A stretch of DNA of 64,000 bases from Lewinellaceae bacterium. Its GTDB lineage: Bacteria > Bacteroidota > Bacteroidia > Chitinophagales > Saprospiraceae. The translations under genes were made by a program, and so were the position numbers. The notes under the pieces were generated by a model. That model saw only the letters and a list, made by a program, of their open reading frames with translations. It did not search any database and had not been told where the DNA came from. Each line of letters begins with the position of its first letter. The first letter of the stretch is position 1. The DNA lies in the NCBI GenBank assembly GCA_020636325.1, contig JACJYC010000002.1:496001-560000 (forward strand), written 5' to 3'. Positions 34,814-44,024 of this stretch are shown here, piece after piece.

Positions 34814-36307
34814 CTACCTTTGTTCTATTAATTGGTCGAGCGTAGCTTGGATTCTTCTGGATTTTTCCCGCTTCTCATTAATGGAAGCCGGTGCAGCCCG
34901 TTCTTCACAATCGGACAGGGAACAACGCTCACAGGTCTGGTTGACCTCACGAACCGGAATGGACGGGTCATTCCAGAAACGGATCGAATTTTTTAGTTCC
35001 GGCGTCAACAACAAGCCCAGCGTGACGCTTACATTCCGGTTGGGCGCCGGGTAAGCGGGCCTGGCCAGCGTAAAGCAGAGGTATTCATCATCAACGCCGA
35101 CAAATTTTGAACGTTGGGCGCCCACTACAGTATCCGCAAATTTGCCTTCCTTCTGCATATTGCGCAGATCCTTCAGCAGAGAGAGGGATACCCAACGCCG
35201 GCAATAATGCTCAAACAATCCGGAGGCGTGGGGATGATGGCGCCGGCTAAGGTGGAGCTCCTTGTCAATTTCAAAAGTGTCGCGCTCCGGGTCGTGGATA
35301 AACCGGAGGAAAAACAGTTTCGGCAAATGCAAAAACCGCGGTACCACATTGGTCAACCGGTGGAAGAACATCTCTGGGGAGGCTTCATATTTTCGCATGA
35401 TCGCCAGGAAAGCGTCGCCGTCCCACCGGTCAGCTGCAAAGAAGGATCGGACTTCCTGTACAAACGGCTCCAGCGGCATGTGCAGCGCAACAGAGAAATA
35501 GGTCGCCTGTGCGTGGTTGAGGACTTCTTCAAAATCCCGCGGCCGCACCAGCGAAGAGGTATAGGCCCGCTCTTTCTTGTTCATCACCTGAAAAGCCAGT
35601 TCTTTTCCGTACTGGAAAGACTTTTGCAATGGGCTGAGCCGGCTGTTGAGCAGCAACTCCCGGGTGTCCGGGAGGAAAATAGCCCGAAAATCCCCTAAAT
35701 CCGGATATCGGTCCAATCCTCCTGGTACGATCTTGTACCTGAATCTGTTTTCGAGCAAGGCGCCCAGCCAATCCGTTCGCAAGGGTCGTTCTTCGGGCAC
35801 ATCGTATTCCAGGCAAAACGCTGCTACGGCGTCTTCAATTTCCTGGAAATAATTATGGTTCAGTTCCAGGAAAGAACGAAGGGCGCCGAAATAAAAATGC
35901 TCTTCGTGCAAAGCGTAGTTCCTGGAGAGTTCCAGCAAGGTTGATATGAACGCCCCCACCTTTAACGGCGCGTTGGCGATAATCTCAACAACCTTGGAAA
36001 GGTCGATTCCAAAGAGGTCGAGCGGCAATTCATTGAGAAAATTGGACTGGAGGAGCTCATTGACGGGGGCAAGGTTACGCTCAAGGTCAAGCGACGTCAA
36101 CTGGCCCGGTTTGACGCCCAATGCGCCGGCCAGAGTGGTCACTTTGTCCTCCTTGGGGTACTTTTTCCCTTTTTCAATTTCATTGAGGTAGGAAATGGAC
36201 ATCTGGGTCTGTTCAGCCAGTTCGGCAAACGACAGCCCCCGCTCCTGACGGAGCTGCTTGACTTTCAACCCAAAAATAATGCGTTCGTTCTGCGATCTTA
36301 CGCTCAT
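34814..36307 (-). CDS. XRE-family regulator of the RamB/ScfR type
   Basis: Transcriptional regulator of 497 residues. The N-terminal helix-turn-helix (KQLRQERGLSFAELAEQTQMSISYLNEIEKGKK, given here by its ends, residues ~17-50) is xenobiotic-response-like. The middle part corresponds to an IrrE-like region of such regulators but lacks the HExxH metal motif (it reads QYGKELAFQV). The C-terminal part is the ScfR domain, marked by the cysteine group CERCSLSDCEER near residue 465. Relatives sense short-chain acyl-CoA and control acetate, glyoxylate or propionate pathways. None of those genes is nearby, so the target is open. clpB follows 218 bp downstream on the same strand. Confidence 0.85.
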   Translation of the reverse strand: MSVRSQNERIIFGLKVKQLRQERGLSFAELAEQTQMSISYLNEIEKGKKYPKEDKVTTLAGALGVKPGQLTSLDLERNLAPVNELLQSNFLNELPLDLFGIDLSKVVEIIANAPLKVGAFISTLLELSRNYALHEEHFYFGALRSFLELNHNYFQEIEDAVAAFCLEYDVPEERPLRTDWLGALLENRFRYKIVPGGLDRYPDLGDFRAIFLPDTRELLLNSRLSPLQKSFQYGKELAFQVMNKKERAYTSSLVRPRDFEEVLNHAQATYFSVALHMPLEPFVQEVRSFFAADRWDGDAFLAIMRKYEASPEMFFHRLTNVVPRFLHLPKLFFLRFIHDPERDTFEIDKELHLSRRHHPHASGLFEHYCRRWVSLSLLKDLRNMQKEGKFADTVVGAQRSKFVGVDDEYLCFTLARPAYPAPNRNVSVTLGLLLTPELKNSIRFWNDPSIPVREVNQTCERCSLSDCEERAAPASINEKREKSRRIQATLDQLIEQR

Positions 36308-36348
36308 TAGGCGAAGTTACGGGTTTGCAGCGAATTTTCGCAAACCTT

Positions 36349-37329
36349 TTATTTATGCGGCAGCAGGGCCGGGCGTTGGGTCAGCTCGTGATAGCAGATC
36401 ACGCCTTCACAGAAATAATGAGCGACCAGGCTCTTCCGGGTGGATTCAGGACGGGCGATGGCGCTGCCGCCATGCAGCAGGTTGGCATGCCAGATCAGCA
36501 CATCCCCTTTTCGGGCTGTGAAATACCGGGGCTGAATACCCTTTTCGCGGATCAGCGCTTCTATCCTGTCCTCGTACTTTTGGTTGGGATTTTTGCCGAG
36601 CAGCCACCGGGAGTTGCCGGAGTCGAAATCCTGAGTAGTAACATAGGAGAACCGGTGGCTACCCGGATAATAGAATAGCGGGCCCTGGTCCGGGCCGATA
36701 TCTTCGAGCGCCGTCCAGGTTGCGATGAGGTATCCCTGCGGCTCCGTACTCATATGAACGGAGTCGGAATGCGCTCTTTGTTCGCTCCCCCGGATGAAGT
36801 TGATGGTATGAAAAGGGACAACCGGTTTGCCCATGATGAAATTCAGGAAATCTATCATGGCCTTGTCCCTGAAAAAGGAATTGACCGCCTGGGACACTTT
36901 GTAGGATTCCATGATCTTGCGGCCGGTATAATTGAAGTCCAGCTTGCCGGATCCGATCAGTCTGTCAATTTCCTGGTTCAGCCTGTCTACCCGGTCAGGA
37001 GTAAAAAACCCTTCCAGCACGCAATAGCCATCCTGAATAAACCGGCTCACTTTTTCTTTCTGTATTGCTGTGAGGGCTGCATATCCGGGTTGCTCCGCCA
37101 GCCGATCCATGGCATCAGGCCGATCGATCCAGGGAATATCCGGGTTGTGTTGTTTAAAATCCGCGCTGCTGATGGGTGCAAGGATGCTTTTTCTGAGTCC
37201 GTACTTCCGGTAGAGTTCCCGGTTGGGGCCCAACAACCGGCGGTTGAGCCAGTTATTGACCATATAGGCCGGCTTCACCCGCCGGAGAAACCCCGTGTAC
37301 CGTTTGAAAATCTGCCCGAGGGAGATCAT
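36349..37329 (-). CDS. Phytanoyl-CoA dioxygenase family (PhyH) protein
   Basis: Probable Fe(II)/2-oxoglutarate-dependent oxygenase of 326 residues. The iron site is visible as His-Ser-Asp in QRAHSDSVHMS and the distal His in VLIWHANLLHGG, and the 2-oxoglutarate-binding Arg may be in STRKSLVAHY. The substrate is unknown; PhyH relatives hydroxylate acyl-CoAs, halogenated or natural-product compounds. Its ATG overlaps the thrS stop by one base (TAATG form), so it should be translated with thrS. In many bacteria infC follows thrS; here this gene takes that place. No signal peptide. Confidence 0.88.
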   Translation of the reverse strand: MISLGQIFKRYTGFLRRVKPAYMVNNWLNRRLLGPNRELYRKYGLRKSILAPISSADFKQHNPDIPWIDRPDAMDRLAEQPGYAALTAIQKEKVSRFIQDGYCVLEGFFTPDRVDRLNQEIDRLIGSGKLDFNYTGRKIMESYKVSQAVNSFFRDKAMIDFLNFIMGKPVVPFHTINFIRGSEQRAHSDSVHMSTEPQGYLIATWTALEDIGPDQGPLFYYPGSHRFSYVTTQDFDSGNSRWLLGKNPNQKYEDRIEALIREKGIQPRYFTARKGDVLIWHANLLHGGSAIARPESTRKSLVAHYFCEGVICYHELTQRPALLPHK

Positions 37330-39248
37330 TACAACAGCTCCTTGAAATACGCGGCGAATTCTTCCACGGTCATCGTTCCGACGTCTCCTTCTCCCTGCCT
37401 GCGTACCGAAACCTGGCCGTTTTCGGCTTCCTTTTCCCCGATGATGAGCATAAAGGGAACTTTTTTCAACTCGGTATCCCGGATCTTCCGGCCGATCTTT
37501 TCACTGCGATCATCCACAAAACCCCGGATATCGTAAGCGCCGAGCTTGCGCTCGATGTCCTTTGCCTGGTCGTTGTACTTGTCGCTGATCGGCAGTACGG
37601 CAAACTGATCGGGCGTGAGCCAGAGCGGAAATTTACCGCCCGTATGTTCGATCAGAATGGAGATGAAGCGCTCCATAGAGCCGAACGGCGCCCGGTGGAT
37701 CATAACAGGGCGGTGCGGCTGGTTATCCGGTCCGATGTATTCCAGCTGGAACCTTTCCGGCAGGTTGTAGTCCACCTGAATGGTACCCAGTTGCCATTGG
37801 CGGCCCAGGGCGTCCTTGATCATAAAGTCCAGTTTGGGGCCGTAGAATGCCGCTTCACCAAGGGCCGTCACGGTATTCAGGCCGGCTTCTGCAGCTGCTT
37901 CGATGATGGCCCTTTCGGCTTTTTCCCAGTTTTCGTCCGAGCCGATGTACTTGGTCGGATTTTCGGGATCGCGCAGGGAGATCTGAGCCACAAAATCGCC
38001 GAATCCCATTTTTTCCATTACCACCGTGGTCAGGTCAAGCACATTGAGGAATTCGTCTTTGAGCTGATCAGGGGTACAGAACAGGTGGGCGTCATCCTGC
38101 GTAAAACCGCGCACCCTGGAAAGGCCGTGCAACTCGCCGCTTTGTTCATAGCGGTAAACCGTTCCGAATTCAGCGACCCGCAGGGGTAATTCCTTATACG
38201 ACCTCGGCCGGTTGGCAAAAATCTCACAATGGTGGGGGCAGTTCATCGGTTTAAGCATGAACTCCTCACCTTCTTTCGGGGTGGCTATGGGTCGGAAGCT
38301 GTCCGTACCGTACTTTTCCCAGTGTCCGGAGGTTACATACAGCTGTTTCTGTCCGATATGCGGCGTGATCACCAGTTGGTAACCTCGTTTTTCCTGTTCG
38401 GTTTTCAGGAAACTCATCAGGCGTTCGCGCAGTTGGGTTCCTTTCGGCAACCAGATCGGCAAGCCGGGGCCGACTTTCTCTGAGAACATGAAGAGCTCCA
38501 ACTCTGCGCCGAGTTTGCGGTGGTCCCGCTTTTTGGCTTCCTCGATCATTTCGAGGTATTCGGTCAGTTCTTTTTGCTTGGGGAAAGTGATGCCGTACAG
38601 GCGGGTCAGCTGCTTGCGCTTTTCATCGCCGCGCCAATACGCTCCGCCGACCTTCATCAGTTTGACGGCTTTGATCCGATCCGTGCTGGGGATATGCGGC
38701 CCGCGGCAGAGATCCACAAAATTGCCTTGTTCATAAAATGTGATCTGCCCGTCCTCCAGGTCTTCCAGCAACTCCAGTTTGTATTCGTCTCCCTTCTCCC
38801 TGAAATACCGGATGGCATCGGCTTTGGCAACTTCCTTGCGAACGTATTCGCTTTTGTTGCGGGCCAGTTCCAGCATTTTATCCTCAATTTTTTGGAAATC
38901 ATCGGCGGAAATAATGCGGTCGCCGGGATCAACATCGTAATAAAAACCACCTTCAACGGCCGGGCCGATGCCGAATTTGATGCCCGGGTAAAGGGCTTCC
39001 AGCGCCTCGGCCATCAGGTGAGCGGAGGAGTGCCAGAAGGTCGCCTTGCCGTCCTGATCATTCCAGGTCAACAGCTGAACGGCAGCATCGTCATTGATCG
39101 GCCGGGCAGCGTCCCAAACCTGACCGTTAACTTTTGCGGACAATACGTTGCGCGCCAAGCCTTCACTGATGGACATGGCAATATCCATTGCCGTTACGCC
39201 TTTTTCAAACTGCCTGACCTGACCGTCAGGAAACTGAATGTTGATCAT
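37329..39248 (-). CDS. thrS: Threonyl-tRNA synthetase
   Basis: Class II synthetase of 639 residues. It has an N-terminal TGS domain (INIQFPDGQVRQFEKG), the editing domain with HSSAHLMAEAL and the second-half motif SADDFQKIE..., and the catalytic core with Zn ligands in MNCPHHCEIF and in the later IHRAPFGSMERF region. Motif 3 is the latter. A C-terminal anticodon domain ends the chain. The upstream 250 bp show no T-box or other leader I can recognise. It is followed by the PhyH-type gene with a one-base overlap. Confidence 0.97.
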   Translation of the reverse strand: MINIQFPDGQVRQFEKGVTAMDIAMSISEGLARNVLSAKVNGQVWDAARPINDDAAVQLLTWNDQDGKATFWHSSAHLMAEALEALYPGIKFGIGPAVEGGFYYDVDPGDRIISADDFQKIEDKMLELARNKSEYVRKEVAKADAIRYFREKGDEYKLELLEDLEDGQITFYEQGNFVDLCRGPHIPSTDRIKAVKLMKVGGAYWRGDEKRKQLTRLYGITFPKQKELTEYLEMIEEAKKRDHRKLGAELELFMFSEKVGPGLPIWLPKGTQLRERLMSFLKTEQEKRGYQLVITPHIGQKQLYVTSGHWEKYGTDSFRPIATPKEGEEFMLKPMNCPHHCEIFANRPRSYKELPLRVAEFGTVYRYEQSGELHGLSRVRGFTQDDAHLFCTPDQLKDEFLNVLDLTTVVMEKMGFGDFVAQISLRDPENPTKYIGSDENWEKAERAIIEAAAEAGLNTVTALGEAAFYGPKLDFMIKDALGRQWQLGTIQVDYNLPERFQLEYIGPDNQPHRPVMIHRAPFGSMERFISILIEHTGGKFPLWLTPDQFAVLPISDKYNDQAKDIERKLGAYDIRGFVDDRSEKIGRKIRDTELKKVPFMLIIGEKEAENGQVSVRRQGEGDVGTMTVEEFAAYFKELL

Positions 39249-39462
39249 GGAATCAATTTTATTCCTTTACGATATCAATTTAAAATAAGTTCCCGCTATG
39301 CGACCGAAGCAACAAGCTCAGCCGGAAATCGGGCGCCGCAAAATTAGCGCAATTTGACAAGAATTAAAGCGGATCGGGAAATGTAATCGGGTGTTTTGCA
39401 GGATTTTTTGCTGAAAATCGCTATCGGGCGGGCCATCTCCAGCCGGGCGGGTGGCGCCGAAG

Positions 39463-39492
39463 GTCCGGCCGCTATTGCAATGGCGGCCGGAC
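39463..39492 (-). terminator. GC-rich hairpin after the PorE-like gene
   Basis: A 10-bp perfect stem GTCCGGCCGC/GCGGCCGGAC. No T-run follows on the minus strand, so termination is uncertain. The rest of the 257-bp gap up to thrS holds no gene that I can see. Confidence 0.45.
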
Positions 39493-39505
39493 TTCCGGCA
39501 AAGGT

Positions 39506-41506
39506 TTATTTCAGGGTCACTTTGCCGTAGCGAACCCCGTCTTCATACTTCACGACAAAAGCTTCGGAGAATCCGCTCGACTTGACCTGACCGAGGGCGT
39601 CAAGCGCTTCCGATTCGGAGAAGAAATCAGCCAGCAACACGCGGACCAGCCCTGAGTTGAGCAATTCTTCGGTGTCAATCCGGCCCAGGTTTTCCACGCG
39701 GGTAAATTTGGCGTGCCCCGGCTTGTATTGTTTGACGGCGGCGAGCTGGATTTTGTAATAGATCCCGTTGTGCTTGGGTGCGGTCGTATTGTATTCGAGG
39801 TTGTCTTTGGGCGCCGTGCCTCTGGCGGTATATACCACGCCGCCTTCGCTTGAATAATCGGGCTCTTCCGTTCCCGGATCCGGTGCGTTATTTTTTTTGC
39901 CGGTCCCGGCGGTCGGTTCACTGTTCGCGGACATATCATTGCCCAATTCCAGAAAAACCGGCTGCCCGTAGGTAAAGGAGTTGGGGTCGTCCGTCCGGAA
40001 AGAATATCCTCCCGGAGCATATCCCGGTTTTTTGATCTCGACCCTGAACTGGCGGTTGGGCAATATTTCAAAAAGGTAACTCCCGTTCGGAAAATCCTTT
40101 GCGGTCAGCATATTGGTCGAACCGTCGTCAAAGACCTGATACACGGTGACGCTGACACCGCTCATCAGTTCACCCGAGATTTTGTCATAGACATTTCCTT
40201 TCAGGGTTATGCGCCGACCGCCGATGGCAAATTCCAGTAAGTCATAGTTCCTGGTATCGGATTTTTCGCCGCCGAAAACCCGGTTAGACACAATAAATCC
40301 GCCTGATTTGGATGGAAACATAACATAGCCGTAATCGTCTGCGCTGGAGTTGATGGGCAATCCTGCGTTTTCGACCTGGCTCCAGGCGGTCTCTTCTCCG
40401 CGGGCCTTAAAGATATCGAACCCGCCGATGGTCGGCTGACCGTTGGAGGCAAAATAAAGGGTACCCTCCTCTGCATTGTAGTACGGCGTCATTTCGTCGC
40501 CGAGGGTATTGATGGAAGGGCCAAGGTTGACCGGAAAAGTATAGTCATTGGTGTTGGCGCCAAGGTCCCGCGAAGTGAACCAAATATCCAGGCCTCCTCT
40601 GCCGCCTTCGCGGTTGGAAACGAAATACAAAAATTCCTGGCCGGCAATATTGACCGGGAAGGGTTGGGTTGCGGTAACGCCGGCGGCGTTGATATAATCC
40701 GGCAGTCGTTCCGGTTGCGACCAGTTCGAGCCGTTGCGTTTGATCACATATATTTCACAGCGGGTTGACCGGTCGTTCCACTGGCCGTCGGAGCAAATGG
40801 TAAAATAGAAGCGTTCGCCGTCGGGAGACATGGCGCCGTTGGCGTACTGTCCGTTCTGGATGACCGGAAAATTCCCCGGAGGGCTGGCTTTCGTCCAGGT
40901 ATTGCCCTGCCGTTGGGAGCTGTATATCCTGGCCGGCCCCCCCATTGTGGAGGAAAAATAAAGCAGGTCGGCGGTGATGGGGAAGGGGGCAAACTCATTG
41001 GCATCGGAATTAACGCCCTTGCCGGGGTAGGAGAACTCGATCCCGCGGTCTGCCAAAGGCGTCAATTGGGCAGCCAGTTTGGCGCCTTTAATCTCCGTAT
41101 CCAGGATTTCCTGCAGGATGGCTTTATCAGGGCCGCTGTACGCATCGCTCAGGCCCTGGAAAACTTCGATGGCCCGGTCGTACTGGGCATCCTGCTTGAG
41201 GCTGCGGCCGTATCTCAGGGGCATCAGGGGGTCCTGATCCTTTCCTGCCTTGACATGCTGATACGCTTCGGCTGCCTTGCGGTAATCCTTGACCAGATAA
41301 TAGGCTTCTGCCGCCTGGTAGATCAACTCGTTTTTACTCTGTTTTTTTTGCCAGGCTTTTTCGTATGCCTGGGCCGCTTCGTAGTATTTCCCTTCCGACA
41401 TGGACTGATCGCCTGCCTTGCGGAGTTTTTTCCAATTTCCTTCCTGGGCATTCAATCCAGCAACAATTGTCAGGCCTATCACTAATAGGAGCAGTTTCTT
41501 TACCAT
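39506..41506 (-). CDS. PorE-like envelope protein: TPR, PD40 propeller, carboxypeptidase-like and SPOR domains
   Basis: Exported protein of 666 residues. A signal peptide (MVKKLLLLVIGLTIVAGLNAQ) is followed by TPR repeats (~25-135: YYEAAQAYEKAWQKK, YRKAAEAYQHVKAG) and a PD40-type beta-propeller (~170-440: SPDGERFYFT, FVSNREGGRGGLDIW, YFASNGQPTIGGFDIF). A carboxypeptidase regulatory-like domain follows (~445-525: ITLKGNVYDKISGELMSGV), then a linker and a SPOR domain (~590-666: IYYKIQLAAVKQY, EAFVVKYEDGVR). PorE of the type IX system has the first three but ends in an OmpA domain. Here SPOR, which binds stripped peptidoglycan strands, takes that place. Start chosen at the signal peptide; longer in-frame starts exist upstream. 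Confidence 0.88.
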   Translation of the reverse strand: MVKKLLLLVIGLTIVAGLNAQEGNWKKLRKAGDQSMSEGKYYEAAQAYEKAWQKKQSKNELIYQAAEAYYLVKDYRKAAEAYQHVKAGKDQDPLMPLRYGRSLKQDAQYDRAIEVFQGLSDAYSGPDKAILQEILDTEIKGAKLAAQLTPLADRGIEFSYPGKGVNSDANEFAPFPITADLLYFSSTMGGPARIYSSQRQGNTWTKASPPGNFPVIQNGQYANGAMSPDGERFYFTICSDGQWNDRSTRCEIYVIKRNGSNWSQPERLPDYINAAGVTATQPFPVNIAGQEFLYFVSNREGGRGGLDIWFTSRDLGANTNDYTFPVNLGPSINTLGDEMTPYYNAEEGTLYFASNGQPTIGGFDIFKARGEETAWSQVENAGLPINSSADDYGYVMFPSKSGGFIVSNRVFGGEKSDTRNYDLLEFAIGGRRITLKGNVYDKISGELMSGVSVTVYQVFDDGSTNMLTAKDFPNGSYLFEILPNRQFRVEIKKPGYAPGGYSFRTDDPNSFTYGQPVFLELGNDMSANSEPTAGTGKKNNAPDPGTEEPDYSSEGGVVYTARGTAPKDNLEYNTTAPKHNGIYYKIQLAAVKQYKPGHAKFTRVENLGRIDTEELLNSGLVRVLLADFFSESEALDALGQVKSSGFSEAFVVKYEDGVRYGKVTLK

Positions 41507-41569
41507 AATATAGGTGTTTGAAATGAGACAAACCGGTTTTGGACGATTATTATTTTGCACAATAATACC

Positions 41570-41591
41570 AAAATACTCGTTTTGAACGAGT
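41570..41591 (-). terminator. Short terminator after purN
   Basis: ACTCGTT-N3-AACGAGT stem (41575-41591) just past the purN stop, followed on the minus strand by ATTTT. Confidence 0.5.
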
Positions 41592-42158
41592 TTAATCCTT
41601 TAAAAGTTGTGCAATCACGGGTGCAAAATGTCGGTGCTCCAAATCCCTGACTTTTAGGGCAATCTCTTCCGCCGAATCCCCGGAATTGATTTCGCAGGAC
41701 GACTGGAAAATAATGTTCCCTTCGTCATAGTGTTCATTGACGTAATGGATCGTGATACCGGTCCTGGTTTCACCTGCTTTTTTCACGGCTTCATGGACGT
41801 GCATGCCGTACATGCCCTTTCCACCGTAACCGGGCAGCAAGGCCGGATGAATATTGATGATCTTATTGGGGAATGCCTCGATCAGGTAAGCAGGTACCAG
41901 CCAGAGGAATCCGGCCAGCACGATCAGGTCAATTTGCCGGTTGCGGAGCACACCGAGGAGTTCTCTGCTTTCATAAAACCCGGCCTTATTGACCAAGTAT
42001 GTTTCCACGCCCTCCTTTCGGGCCATTTCCAATACAGGGGCATCCGCTTTATTGGAAATGACCAGATCAACCCTGACCTGGTCATCATTTTTAAAAAAAT
42101 CAATGATTTTTCCGGCATTGCTCCCCGTTCCGGAAGCAAAAATGGCAATTCGTTTCAT
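41592..42158 (-). CDS. purN: Phosphoribosylglycinamide formyltransferase
   Basis: Purine synthesis enzyme of 188 residues that transfers a formyl group from 10-formyltetrahydrofolate to GAR. The phosphate loop is FASGTGSNAG. Catalytic Asn and His are in INIHPALLPGYGGKGMYG, and the Asp in YVNEHYDEGNI. The usual folate-site pattern is present. I start at ATG 42158 (MKRIAIFASG); a TTG six bases upstream is the only longer option. It follows the DUF4837 gene within 6 bp, so the two are probably one transcript. Confidence 0.96.
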   Translation of the reverse strand: MKRIAIFASGTGSNAGKIIDFFKNDDQVRVDLVISNKADAPVLEMARKEGVETYLVNKAGFYESRELLGVLRNRQIDLIVLAGFLWLVPAYLIEAFPNKIINIHPALLPGYGGKGMYGMHVHEAVKKAGETRTGITIHYVNEHYDEGNIIFQSSCEINSGDSAEEIALKVRDLEHRHFAPVIAQLLKD

Positions 42159-42164
42159 CAACAA

Positions 42165-43259
42165 TCAATACTCAATGGTAGAAATGATGTATTCCAGATT
42201 TTGCATATAGTCGCGTTTGTCCTTGCCCGGGGCATGTACGAACCCGTCGACAAAAAGCAGGTCGGGCTTATCCGGGTCATGGATCAGGTAGCTGATGAAA
42301 GCTCCTCCCATAAAATCGCCTACAACTTCCCAGATCCCTCTGGCTTCGAGCGCATAGCGGTTATGAAGCGTCTTCACGCTGGTAAACATGGGCAGGTCCT
42401 TGTCATTGACCTGCATATAGGTGCCCGGCAAGGTACTCGAAATGTATTTTTTCCCGATGGAGTCGCGAACAGCCTTGATGCCCTCCCGGGTCAGTTGGCT
42501 CTGGTCGGTGTATTTGAATTTATGAAAAACCAGGTTGCTGCTTAAAAAATCCGTTTCCTTTCGCAGCCAGATGACATCATCATTGCTGATAGCCGTTATA
42601 TAATCTCCGGGGACCTGGACCTTGGCGCCCATTTTCGCCAATATTTCAGCAGATTCTTCGGTGTTCTCTCCGGATTGGTAGACCGTTGCCCGGATTTTAT
42701 CGCTGTCAAATTCGTTGATCCGTTTGGCAGCTGCCGGAAACCGCTTGATGATCTGATCGATCAGGTCGGCTTTGGAGTAGGCAAACTGGTAGATGACCAT
42801 CTGCCCGGAAGCCCATTTATCCCGGATAACGACGGAACTCTGATCAGGATCCGATTTGGCCTGGTACGCTTTCTCGCTGCCGATATCATTGAGCACCATT
42901 TGGGTTGCCGGCGAATCGGTATCGCTCAGGTCGGCAACAACCAGATAAATGCGCATTTCACGCCTGACAGCGGAGGACTCCAGGTCAAAAGGCGTGAAGT
43001 GGATCAGGTCGAACAAGGGTTCCGGTTGCGGTAAAATGGGATATGCGGAGGAGTAATAATAAAGGATGGTATCGCCTATCGCACTGTTCCAGGTATCATC
43101 ATCAGATACCACTGCAATCTGATTTATCTTCCCGTATGCTACCGGCGTTGCCTGGAATCCGCTTCTGACCTCAGCACTGCAACCCGACAACAAGAGAAGA
43201 ATAAAAAACATCAGACTGGCAGGTATCAGCAATTTTGATTTTTGAAAAATCATTGACAT
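42165..43259 (-). CDS. DUF4837-family lipoprotein
   Basis: Predicted lipoprotein of 364 residues. The signal ends in the lipobox LLLSGCSAEV. The body matches the Bacteroidota DUF4837 family in layout (AYGKINQIAVVSDDDTW near the start and ARGIWEVVGDFMGGAF near the end). Function is unknown. The start lies at 43259 or at the Met at 43253; both keep the signal. It precedes purN with a 6-bp gap, an association I cannot explain. Confidence 0.82.
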   Translation of the reverse strand: MSMIFQKSKLLIPASLMFFILLLLSGCSAEVRSGFQATPVAYGKINQIAVVSDDDTWNSAIGDTILYYYSSAYPILPQPEPLFDLIHFTPFDLESSAVRREMRIYLVVADLSDTDSPATQMVLNDIGSEKAYQAKSDPDQSSVVIRDKWASGQMVIYQFAYSKADLIDQIIKRFPAAAKRINEFDSDKIRATVYQSGENTEESAEILAKMGAKVQVPGDYITAISNDDVIWLRKETDFLSSNLVFHKFKYTDQSQLTREGIKAVRDSIGKKYISSTLPGTYMQVNDKDLPMFTSVKTLHNRYALEARGIWEVVGDFMGGAFISYLIHDPDKPDLLFVDGFVHAPGKDKRDYMQNLEYIISTIEY

Positions 43260-43344
43260 GTTTGGTTTTGTGGCTTTAAAATAATGCAATTATCGCAAAA
43301 ATCGATTCTATTCCTAAAGATGTAGATTCTCCGGCTTTTGGTGC

Positions 43345-43388
43345 AAAAAAACAGACGCGCTGCCGCAAATATACGACAGCGCGCCTGT
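43345..43388 (-). terminator. Strong intrinsic terminator of the small membrane protein gene
   Basis: ACAGACGCGCTG (43351-43362) pairs with CAGCGCGCCTGT (43377-43388) with one mismatch. On the minus strand seven Ts follow. It separates this gene from the DUF4837-purN unit. Confidence 0.88.
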
Positions 43389-43434
43389 AGTGGAAACAAA
43401 CCTGATCAACGTCGGGTTTTAATTCCTTTCGCCG

Positions 43435-43935
43435 TTATTTTTTTTGATTGTGCAGGAAATAGTCGATTACCTCGCGCATTTCCTGCAAATGGGCCGTTCC
43501 GATGAACAGTTCTTCACCGTTCTTGAGCTTGAGGTGGATACCGTGCCTTCCGCTCAGGCTGAAAACCTGCTCGAAAGTGCCGTAATTGACACCCCAGCCG
43601 CTTAATGCGGCAGAAAAGGGAAGGTCTTCCCACTGGTAGCTGTCAATTTCATCCCAACCGATTTGCCTCTTCCTGAAATGCCACGGGAAAAATTTGAACC
43701 GGATACCCCGTTCATCAATTTTAGTGGCCATTCGTGCCTTGAAAAAATATAAGAGACAAAGCGAGATAACAAACAGTACCAATAAGCCGGCCAACACCTG
43801 GGAAGAGGAAAGGGCATACCCATTCCAAATCACTTGGGTTAATCTGAACAGGGCTGCCGCGCCAAGCAAAAGCAACGCTCCGATCAGATCCCAGCAGCGA
43901 AAGCGCTGCTCTTCTTTGAAAATCATTCTATTCAT
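43435..43935 (-). CDS. Small membrane protein with PH-like C-terminal domain, function unknown
   Basis: Protein of 166 residues, not recognised by name. Two membrane segments (LIGALLLLGAAALFRLTQVIW, ~17-38, given by its ends, and VLAGLLVLFVISLCLLYFF, ~47-65) are followed by a soluble domain. That part reads TKIDERGIRFKFFPWHF...IGWDEIDSYQWE...GIHLKLKNGEELFIGTAHLQEM, a pattern like bacterial pleckstrin-homology-like domains that follow membrane hairpins. It has its own terminator and a -7 box, so it is a single-gene unit between moxR and DUF4837. Confidence 0.7.
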   Translation of the reverse strand: MNRMIFKEEQRFRCWDLIGALLLLGAAALFRLTQVIWNGYALSSSQVLAGLLVLFVISLCLLYFFKARMATKIDERGIRFKFFPWHFRKRQIGWDEIDSYQWEDLPFSAALSGWGVNYGTFEQVFSLSGRHGIHLKLKNGEELFIGTAHLQEMREVIDYFLHNQKK

Positions 43936-43953
43936 AGTTGCTTTATTTTACTG

Positions 43954-43961
43954 CAAATTTA
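43954..43961 (-). promoter_or_regulatory. Putative -7 box of the small membrane protein gene
   Basis: TAAATTTG on the minus strand matches TAnnTTTG exactly, 18 bp before the start codon. No clear -33 element at the usual distance. Two TTAAC-type boxes 11 bp apart lie further upstream (43999, 44010). Confidence 0.4.
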
Positions 43962-44024
43962 CAAATAATTTACATTAAATTAACATTGAAAAGCAACTTT
44001 AACGTTTTCCTAACGCAAATAATG

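Noticed and set aside
39249..39460. T-box or other leader before thrS
   Set aside because: No T-box sequence or attenuator structure could be recognised in the AT-rich gap.
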